A stretch of 39,830 nt of DNA from an uncultured Pseudomonadota bacterium (GTDB taxonomy: Bacteria; Myxococcota; UBA796): assembly GCA_913040875.1 (NCBI GenBank), contig CAJWHX010000001.1, forward strand, positions 1 to 39,830. Direction: 5' to 3'. The translations under genes were made by a program, and so were the position numbers. Position 1 is the first letter of the stretch; each line of letters begins with the position of its first letter. The notes beneath the pieces were generated by a model, which was not told the DNA's origin, searched no databases, and saw nothing but the letters and a program-made list of their open reading frames with translations. This document shows positions 34,649 to 39,830 of the stretch, piece by piece.

Positions 34649-36348
34649 TTTGCCTCCTGGAGCAACGTTGTGTCATCGTACTGAACGCGAATCAACCATT
34701 GTTGGAAGATGGTCAGCAAGATGTTCATGGAAAAGTACAATACCAATCCACTTGGAAAGGTAAACATAAAGACGCCAAATATTAGTGGCATCAATTTAAG
34801 CATTTTTTGCTGTGCAGGATCCATACTTCCCATGGGCATCATACGCTGTTGAAAAAACATCAACACACAGTACATAATTGCCAGAATACCATAGGGATCT
34901 GCACTGGTTAAATCTTGTAAATATAAAAACTGAGAGTCGTACAATTCGACACTGTACAACATTACATTGTACAACGAGAACCATACTGGAATCTGAATGA
35001 ATGTCGGTAAACAACCCCCAAGAGGACTTACACCATGCTCAGTAAAGAGTTTCATGGTCTCTTGTCCTTGCAGCTGCGCATTGTCTTTGTATTTCTCTTT
35101 GAGTTCTTTCAACAGTGGCTGAATCGCTTGCATCTTTCGACCGCTTATAAAAGCCTTTTGCGTAAGTGGAAAGAAAATAACCTTAACGACCAACGTCAGT
35201 AAGAGGATAGAAACACCCCAATTTACAAAGCCAGCCTGAATCATTTTCAGCATAAACAACAACACTCTGGAAAAGAAACCGAAAATCCCAAATTCTATAG
35301 ATTCCGTCCAAGACTCTCCAAGTTGTTCGAGTTGATCCATCTGTTTTGGACCGACAAAAGCTTTCAACTGAATGGTTCGTGTAGCCCCTGAGTCAATTGC
35401 CTGACTCAATGTAGAAACGACTCCATATTCTCCTTCTCCAAACTTTCGAGTCGTAACCGAGGAAAAATCGGCCATATTGCTTGGATACAAGGCAGACAAG
35501 AAATATCTAGAACCGATTCCAAACCAATCTGGTGCGCTGTCAAACTTCGTTGGTTCGTCTAAATCCTCTAAGGTAAGAAACGACGTACCAAAGAAGGAAC
35601 CAAAGGTACCAACCAACTCTTCTTCCACATAGAACTGGGGACGAGAAGCATTCGTAAATCGATCTGCTGACTCATCATCCATCTTATCCATCATACCAAT
35701 CCAGAGATCATCAACTTTTTCCGAACGCTGATTGGAAATAATAACTTCTACATCGATAGTGTTCCTTTCAACACCTTGAACGTCACTTTCCGGAAGTGTT
35801 ATTGTCTGAGAAACTTGCAATCCATTCACCGTCCCAACAGACTTAAATGTTCTAGAGTCCACTTTGGTGACGTTGAAAACATCTTTAAATGTCGCCTCTC
35901 CTTCACCAACAACAACCAACGACCCGGCTTTTGTCAGCAGCTTGAGTTCTTCATCAATATCTCTATATGGCTCCCATGACCCATCCATACCAGCAAATAT
36001 CCATCCCCACCAAGATTGTATTTCCGGCAAAACAGTGTATTCGCGAAGACCCACGAACTGTGGTGAACCATATGTAGAGGTAATATCAAAGTGAAAGGCT
36101 TCTGAGTCATACGGTATCGACTGATATGAAACCTTTTCCATAACTTTGGGTTGTACTGTTGTAGGTACAGGAGAATTCTCAATAACTGTACTCCCCTCTC
36201 CTTCTACAACCGATTCCGTCACGGTTGTTTCAACTGGCTGTTGAACAGGGGGTTCAAGCTGCGAGAACCAGAAGAAGTACGCTCCCATACTGATCACAAA
36301 AAATAGCTGTAATCGATTCTTGTGATCTTGATTTTCTAAACTATTCAT
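34645..36348 (-). CDS. yidC: Membrane protein insertase YidC
   Basis: Inserts and folds inner-membrane proteins, alone or with Sec. 567 residues, the long Gram-negative type: N-terminal anchor (about 12-30), a large periplasmic beta domain (60-335), and five C-terminal helices from about 353 to 560 (VNWGVSILLLTLVVKVIFFPLTQKAF, LGGCLPTFIQIPVWFSLY, then helices to FQQWLI). The hydrophilic-groove Arg of E. coli YidC (R366) is Lys389 here. Overlaps of four bases with yidD and jag indicate coupled translation. Expected location: inner membrane. Confidence 0.96.
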   Translation of the reverse strand: MNSLENQDHKNRLQLFFVISMGAYFFWFSQLEPPVQQPVETTVTESVVEGEGSTVIENSPVPTTVQPKVMEKVSYQSIPYDSEAFHFDITSTYGSPQFVGLREYTVLPEIQSWWGWIFAGMDGSWEPYRDIDEELKLLTKAGSLVVVGEGEATFKDVFNVTKVDSRTFKSVGTVNGLQVSQTITLPESDVQGVERNTIDVEVIISNQRSEKVDDLWIGMMDKMDDESADRFTNASRPQFYVEEELVGTFGSFFGTSFLTLEDLDEPTKFDSAPDWFGIGSRYFLSALYPSNMADFSSVTTRKFGEGEYGVVSTLSQAIDSGATRTIQLKAFVGPKQMDQLEQLGESWTESIEFGIFGFFSRVLLFMLKMIQAGFVNWGVSILLLTLVVKVIFFPLTQKAFISGRKMQAIQPLLKELKEKYKDNAQLQGQETMKLFTEHGVSPLGGCLPTFIQIPVWFSLYNVMLYSVELYDSQFLYLQDLTSADPYGILAIMYCVLMFFQQRMMPMGSMDPAQQKMLKLMPLIFGVFMFTFPSGLVLYFSMNILLTIFQQWLIRVQYDDTTLLQEAK

Positions 36349-36590
36349 GATTGTTCCTCTAATTTAGGCGGGACAGGATCCAGACCGTACCCCCCAAAGG
36401 GATTGCACCTTAAAATTCGCCAACTACCGAGATACGTTCCTTTAAACACTCCATGAACTCGAATAGCCTCTAACGTATATTGACTACAGGAAGGATGATA
36501 CCGACAACTTGGTGGAGTATACCTAGAAATCATTCTTTGATAACCGCGAATGGTCCAAATAAAAAGTTTTCCGATCATTGTTTCTAACAT
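36345..36590 (-). CDS. yidD: Membrane protein insertion efficiency factor YidD
   Basis: 81 residues with the classic pattern: a hydrophobic amphipathic N-terminus (GKLFIWTIRGYQRMIS) and PPSCRYHPSCSQYTLEAIRVHG, ending in GSWRILRCNPFGGYGLDPVP, with three conserved Cys. YidD helps YidC-dependent insertion at the inner membrane face. It overlaps rnpA by seven bases and yidC by four, the standard arrangement. Confidence 0.96.
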   Translation of the reverse strand: MLETMIGKLFIWTIRGYQRMISRYTPPSCRYHPSCSQYTLEAIRVHGVFKGTYLGSWRILRCNPFGGYGLDPVPPKLEEQS

Positions 36591-36943
36591 CGATTTAGTT
36601 TGTTGAACGCTTCAACAATTTGGATGTTTATTTCGTGTTGAGTTCTATGCAACGCTGAAGCAAATGCAATGATGACTATATTAAGAGATGTACTCATCAA
36701 ATGCTTCTGTTTTCTACACGCTTCTCTAAGTCGACGCTTTACAAGATTTCGACATACAGCATTGCCAACCTTTTTACTGACAACCAATCCGAATCTCGGA
36801 TTGTTGGGCGCATGTGGAACTTTATGACAGGGTAAAAAAATAAAGAGAAAGTCGCGAGATTTTACCTTCGACCCACGTTTTTGGATCAACCGAAAATCTC
36901 TAGACTTTCTGATTTTGTCCACTTTCTGCCAAGTCACGTTCAT
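36584..36943 (-). CDS. rnpA: RNase P protein component
   Basis: 119 residues, basic, binds the RNase P RNA and pre-tRNA leaders. Family features: SRDFRLIQKRGSKVKSRDFLF, RFGLVVSKKVGNAVCRNLVKRRLREACR (the conserved RNR-type helix) and a C-terminal strand. ATG 36943 is chosen because GGAG lies eight bases upstream and the protein then has the usual length; a further ATG 15 bases upstream has no ribosome site. The site overlaps a near-palindromic sequence GGAGAACTCTCC. The rnpB RNA is not in the window. Confidence 0.95.
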   Translation of the reverse strand: MNVTWQKVDKIRKSRDFRLIQKRGSKVKSRDFLFIFLPCHKVPHAPNNPRFGLVVSKKVGNAVCRNLVKRRLREACRKQKHLMSTSLNIVIIAFASALHRTQHEINIQIVEAFNKLNRC

Positions 36944-36957
36944 GGAGAGTTCTCCCA

Positions 36958-36998
36958 TTGACTCGAGAAAGTCAACACCAAGATACCATTACTTGGTG
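36958..36998 (-). other. Two contiguous hairpins between rpmH and rnpA
   Basis: CACCAAG/CTTGGTG (36976-36982 with 36992-36998, nine-base loop that contains the rpmH stop codon) directly abuts TTGACT/AGTCAA (36958-36963 with 36970-36975, six-base loop). A third, tighter near-palindrome (GGAGAACTCTCC) overlaps the rnpA ribosome site. No T-run follows, so a rho-independent terminator is unlikely. They may act as an RNA processing or attenuation element that tunes the rpmH to rnpA ratio. Confidence 0.5.
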
Positions 36999-37138
36999 CG
37001 GATATCAGGCGCCAAACGCTTACGGCCTTTTGAACGACGGCGACGCAAAACATTCTTACCACCTGGTGTACTCATGCGTGCACGAAAGCCGTGGCAACGT
37101 TTTCTCTTAATATTACTTGGTTGGTACGTGCGTTTCAT
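36989..37138 (-). CDS. rpmH: 50S ribosomal protein L34
   Basis: 49 residues, very basic: [33 protein letters not shown], then SKGRKRL, matching L34 across its length. ATG 37138 has GGAG six bases upstream, and a longer frame upstream is not conserved. First gene of the minus-strand origin operon. Confidence 0.98.
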   Translation of the reverse strand: MKRTYQPSNIKRKRCHGFRARMSTPGGKNVLRRRRSKGRKRLAPDIRTK

Positions 37139-37181
37139 ATCTACTCCACAAAAATATACAATACTGATGTATCGGAATGTT

Positions 37182-37210
37182 TCTTTATCCGATATAGATG
37201 AATTCGTCAA
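37182..37210 (-). promoter_or_regulatory. Candidate rpmH promoter
   Basis: On the minus strand TTGACG at 37210-37205 is an almost ideal -35 box. A 17-base spacer leads to TAAAGA near 37187-37182, only a modest -10 match. It is about 44 bases from the rpmH start codon. The -35 is the stronger half of the evidence. Confidence 0.35.
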
Positions 37211-37271
37211 TATAAATAGGTCACACTATACGATTAGAGACTTCTAATTCGACTTGATGAATCCTAGTGAT

Positions 37272-37300
37272 TTGACTATGAAAACATTTGCCCGTATATC
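37272..37300 (+). promoter_or_regulatory. dnaA promoter candidate
   Basis: TTGACT (37272-37277), a 17-base spacer and TATATC (37295-37300), ending 45 bases before the dnaA ATG. A 6-bp inverted repeat ATTAGA/TCTAAT (37233-37238 with 37243-37248) lies just upstream and could be an operator. No DnaA box is seen in this gap, so autoregulation by DnaA is not evident here. Confidence 0.6.
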
Positions 37301-37345
37301 GCCTTCATCTTTGACATTCTTACCATACGATTGTTGGACCACATC

Positions 37346-38701
37346 ATGAACCTTGAACAACTCTGGACAGATCTACAACAAGAGATCAAAGAAATCTTGG
37401 GTGTTAACAAGTATGAAATATGGGTTCAAAAGGGGGAGGAAGTCAAGTTACTGCTTGTAGATTACGGTGACACCTGGATTTTATTTGAAACCAACAACGA
37501 CTATTTTGCAAAGCATGTCGAAAAACACATCTGGCCGACTCTATCAGAGCTGTTTCTAGCAATCTGTGGACATCCTATCGAGTTTAGATATAGAGAATCG
37601 ATTTCCGATGGAGCATCAATAGAAGAGTCGTCAGGGCAGGGGATGTCGGAAGCACCTAAAAGAATCCTTGAAGGAATTCCATCGGATAAAACGTTTGATA
37701 ATTTTGTCGTTGGTAAATGCAATGAGTTCGCACATGCGGCAGCTATGGCGGTGGCTGATTCCCTAGGGGATGATCAATACAATCCTCTATATATGTATGG
37801 ATCTACGGGACTTGGCAAAACCCATTTGATGCTGGCCATTGCGAATGAAGTTGCACAACTGAATCATTCTATTACCCCTCTTTATATTACTGCTGAATCA
37901 TTTATTAACGACATGATTCTACATCTTCGAACCCGCAAAATGAATGAGTTCAAACTCAAATATAGGGAAAACTGTACGCTTCTGTTGATGGACGACATCC
38001 AATTTTTATCCAACAAAGATCAAATGCAAGAAGAATTGTTTCACACGTTCGAATATTTAAAGAATCAAGGACACCAAATTGTCTTTACCTCAGATGTTCT
38101 CCCGAAAGATATCGAAGGACTGATGGATCGTCTTAGTTCACGTTTTCAAAGCGGAATGATTGCAGATTTACAAGCACCAGATATGGAAACCGTCTTGGCA
38201 ATCATCGAGCAAAAGTCTAGACGAATGGACGCCCATATTCCTCAGGATGTTGCACAATTCATAGCCGAAAATGCTCAAGGGAACGTTCGAGAAGTGGAGG
38301 GGAGTCTCAATAAGATTATTGGATTTGCCAAACTGAGAAAGACAAGAATCACATTGAACCTCGCGAAAAGAGAATTGAAGCACATCTTTCAAGAAAAGCC
38401 GACTGAACCTCTCGCACCAGAAAATGTAATCAGCAGCGTTAGCAGTACATACAATATAGAGAAGTCCCAGCTGTTGGGACGCTCTCGTAAGGCTATATTC
38501 AGTCATCCACGACAAGTTACCATGTATATTTTAAAAGAATACAGTACTCTCTCTACCGGTCAAATCGGCGCTGCATTGAATGGACGAGACCACAGCACTG
38601 TGATTCATGGTCACGCGAAAATCAAGGAGAAACTGAAAACCGACGCTTCCCTCAAAAAAACTGTAGATCTAATCAAACGAGATCTTCAAATCTGGACTTA
38701 A
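37346..38701 (+). CDS. dnaA: Chromosomal replication initiator DnaA
   Basis: 451 residues. Domain I (1-85) is followed by a short low-conservation linker (domain II, about 85-110). The AAA+ domain III has Walker A GSTGLGKTH at 152-159, Walker B LLLMDD at 212-217, FTSD, and an Arg-rich region ending DRLSSRFQSG. The C-terminal domain IV ends with the DnaA-box-binding signature GRDHSTVIHGHAKI. ATG 37346 is preferred over an in-frame TTG at 37331 because MNLEQLW matches the family start; its ribosome site is weak. Expected to bind the box array immediately downstream. The downstream gene is dnaN. Confidence 0.97.
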   Translation: MNLEQLWTDLQQEIKEILGVNKYEIWVQKGEEVKLLLVDYGDTWILFETNNDYFAKHVEKHIWPTLSELFLAICGHPIEFRYRESISDGASIEESSGQGMSEAPKRILEGIPSDKTFDNFVVGKCNEFAHAAAMAVADSLGDDQYNPLYMYGSTGLGKTHLMLAIANEVAQLNHSITPLYITAESFINDMILHLRTRKMNEFKLKYRENCTLLLMDDIQFLSNKDQMQEELFHTFEYLKNQGHQIVFTSDVLPKDIEGLMDRLSSRFQSGMIADLQAPDMETVLAIIEQKSRRMDAHIPQDVAQFIAENAQGNVREVEGSLNKIIGFAKLRKTRITLNLAKRELKHIFQEKPTEPLAPENVISSVSSTYNIEKSQLLGRSRKAIFSHPRQVTMYILKEYSTLSTGQIGAALNGRDHSTVIHGHAKIKEKLKTDASLKKTVDLIKRDLQIWT

Positions 38702-38884
38702 ATGGCCTTCCGTTTATCTCAGAGAGAGTGTCTGATTTACCCATTGGCATTCGTTAATGTAGAGATCATTTCGTTCAACCGATGAATACGCCTCAAAATA
38801 TCGATGGAGGATCTCAATGTAGATCCTAAAGATCCTTATATTCACGATCTCAGGGTGAATTTTGAAAAGGATCGTCAATTATGC

Positions 38885-38957
38885 TGTTGATAACTTGTGG
38901 ATAAGTACTGTTTTACCTGTGGATAAGTTGTGGATAAAGTTGTGGACAAGTGGATAA
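38885..38957 (-). promoter_or_regulatory. DnaA box array, left arm
   Basis: Boxes in TGTGGATAA orientation at 38896-38904, 38918-38926 and 38929-38937 (exact), with one-mismatch copies at 38885-38893 (TGTTGATAA), 38941-38949 (TGTGGACAA) and 38949-38957 (AGTGGATAA). Starts differ by 11, 22, 11 and 12 bases, then eight. Confidence 0.9.
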
Positions 38958-38974
38958 AAATCTCATATCAAAAG

Positions 38975-39077
38975 TTATCCACAAGTTATCAACATGTTAT
39001 CCACAGGTTATCAACAGGTACCATATGGGTTTGTAGTTGAAAAAATGGGTCTTGTAGAAGTTATCAACTTATCCACA
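38975..39077 (+). promoter_or_regulatory. DnaA box array, right arm
   Basis: TTATCCACA at 38975-38983, 38997-39005 and 39069-39077, and TTATCAACA at 38986-38994 and 39008-39016, with TTATCAACT at 39061-39069. The first four are spaced exactly 11 bases apart and alternate CCACA and CAACA. Opposite orientation to the left arm. Confidence 0.93.
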
Positions 39078-39083
39078 GCACAC

Positions 39084-39135
39084 TACTAATATCTACTAAA
39101 AAATACAATACTATATAATTTTTTGTTTTAGGGGA
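39084..39135 (+). promoter_or_regulatory. DnaA-trio-like track and AT-rich unwinding element
   Basis: Six bases (gcacac, 39078-39083) after the last box, TACTAATATCTACTA runs from 39084 to 39098, then an A/T tract to about 39130. This order (DnaA box, short spacer, TAC/TAA triplets, AT-rich DNA) matches the basal unwinding system described for Bacillus subtilis oriC. Functional unwinding here is inferred. Confidence 0.65.
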
Positions 39136-39143
39136 GTCGAATC

Positions 39144-39830
39144 GTGAAATTCATCATCAATAGAAAGGATCTCTCAACTATTTTGCAACGAGTTCAAACA
39201 ATCGTTTCAGGGCAAGCCGGAAAAGAGATCAAAAATCCTATTTTGAATCACATAAAACTCGATGTAGCAGACAATCGAATTACGATTACTGCCTCTGGTG
39301 CTAGTGGGGAAGGATTGTCATTGGTTACACACATGGATGACTGTGTACAAGTTTTGGAGCCTGGTTCTATTTGTGTAAAGTTTGCTCGATTGTTCAACAT
39401 TGTGAAGGTCTTAGGGCATGAAACGTGTACCATTTCGGTGGAAGATATCATGACAGGACCAATGATCATTCACAATGGACGAACAGATGTTACAATTGAT
39501 GAATGTCGTTATGCTGAAGAATTTCCACCAATTGGACATTTCGCGAAAGATCTTACCATCCAAATGAAAACAGAAGAGTTGCGACGTATGATTGCTGAGA
39601 GTGAGTTCTCAATAGGAAAGAGACCCAATTTTAATGGCATGCATATTGCATTTAATGAAGTAGACAAAACACTTCGCTTTGTAAGTACAGATGCCAATCG
39701 AATGTCATGGTCAGAAGCTTCTGTGGATACTGTAACTGTGAACAATGATCCTGAGTTAACGAAAATGCTCTTGTCTCCCAAAGCGGTTGCAGAGATCAAA
39801 CGTTGCTGTGCAGAAGGAGAGGAGTGTACA
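39144..39830 (+). CDS. dnaN: DNA polymerase III beta subunit (sliding clamp), cut by window edge
   Basis: GTG 39144 with GGGGAG eight bases upstream opens a frame of 229 codons that runs to the window edge, about 60% of the usual ~370-residue clamp. It begins MKFIINRKDLSTILQRVQTIVS, typical of DnaN domain 1, and continues into domain 2 (EEFPPIGHF, FSIGKRPNFNGMHIAF). The ring clamp tethers polymerase III to DNA. It lies downstream of oriC and is co-oriented with dnaA. Confidence 0.95.
   Translation, partial: MKFIINRKDLSTILQRVQTIVSGQAGKEIKNPILNHIKLDVADNRITITASGASGEGLSLVTHMDDCVQVLEPGSICVKFARLFNIVKVLGHETCTISVEDIMTGPMIIHNGRTDVTIDECRYAEEFPPIGHFAKDLTIQMKTEELRRMIAESEFSIGKRPNFNGMHIAFNEVDKTLRFVSTDANRMSWSEASVDTVTVNNDPELTKMLLSPKAVAEIKRCCAEGEECT

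Larger units (their letters stand above)
38702..39143. other. Replication origin oriC
   Basis: 442 non-coding bases between dnaA and dnaN. 38702-38884 holds no gene or DnaA box but has six GATC sites (38764, 38810, 38822, 38831, 38846, 38870). 38885-39077 is the DnaA box array. 39084-39135 is an AT-rich track. The position, box density and neighbours make this the chromosomal origin. Confidence 0.93.

Noticed and set aside
38885..39077. The repeated nonamers as a CRISPR array or iteron plasmid origin
   Set aside because: Repeats are nine bases matching the DnaA box on both strands, lie between dnaA and dnaN, and have no spacers or Rep gene.
1..39830. tRNA, rRNA, insertion sequence or prophage genes
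   Set aside because: No transposase, integrase or structural RNA pattern was seen on reading gaps and frames; the longest non-coding stretch is the origin itself.

Overview
The window is a low-GC (about 43% by eye) bacterial segment ending at a chromosomal replication origin. The gene order rpmH-rnpA-yidD-yidC-jag-mnmE on the minus strand, opposed to dnaA-oriC-dnaN on the plus strand, is the classic bacterial origin neighbourhood. Many genes encode lipoproteins with a short signal peptide, a Cys lipobox and an Asp/Thr- or Pro-rich linker. Two carry MopE-like or thrombospondin type-3 Asp-rich repeats. Together with the B12/radical-SAM proteins, REC-EAL and REC-GGDEF regulators, OmpA and TPR proteins, this style suggests an uncultured Myxococcota (former Deltaproteobacteria) relative. 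That placement is inference; no rRNA or tRNA gene was seen.

Layout. 1-1336 is a cut-off lamin-tail-domain surface protein whose last ~74 codons are, in the same frame, the C-terminal half of a YciB/IspZ septation protein in much GC-richer DNA; this is probably an assembly chimera. 1404-3493 holds ribF and a REC-EAL phosphodiesterase. 3662-6019 is serA-serC (serine synthesis). 5988-12277 is a minus-strand cluster: an exported protein, a receiver-GGDEF diguanylate cyclase, a 1149-residue membrane protein with a periplasmic coiled coil and a cytoplasmic P-loop ATPase, an MscS-type channel two bases behind it, and a small ORF overlapping the channel gene. The ATPase-MscS pair is the best candidate for an undescribed system. 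12386-18414 holds a radical-SAM protein, a MopE-like lipoprotein, a Rossmann-fold protein, an unknown protein and a tRNase Z-like metallo-beta-lactamase. 18434-21197 is a coupled three-lipoprotein operon including an OmpA/TSP3 protein. 21313-27413 contains two tandem polytopic GT-C-like membrane proteins, a helical lipoprotein, a GT2 glycosyltransferase and a Pro-rich lipoprotein. 27515-30372 is an isoprenylcysteine-methyltransferase-like protein, a second B12-radical-SAM protein, a small exported protein and a Cys-rich LysM protein.

30378-37138 is the minus-strand origin-side operon rpmH, rnpA, yidD, yidC, jag, mnmE, gshB and a TPR protein, covering ribosome, RNase P, membrane insertion, RNA binding, tRNA modification and glutathione synthesis. 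Most neighbours overlap by 4-7 bases or lie within 20. mnmE appears to start at ATT. dnaA and the cut-off dnaN read the other way. The 442 bases between them are an origin with about a dozen DnaA boxes, largely phased at 11 bp and facing each other as two arms, followed by a DnaA-trio-like track and an AT-rich unwinding element.

Start codons were chosen by Shine-Dalgarno position, overlap with neighbours and family alignment from memory. No database or folding search was run.
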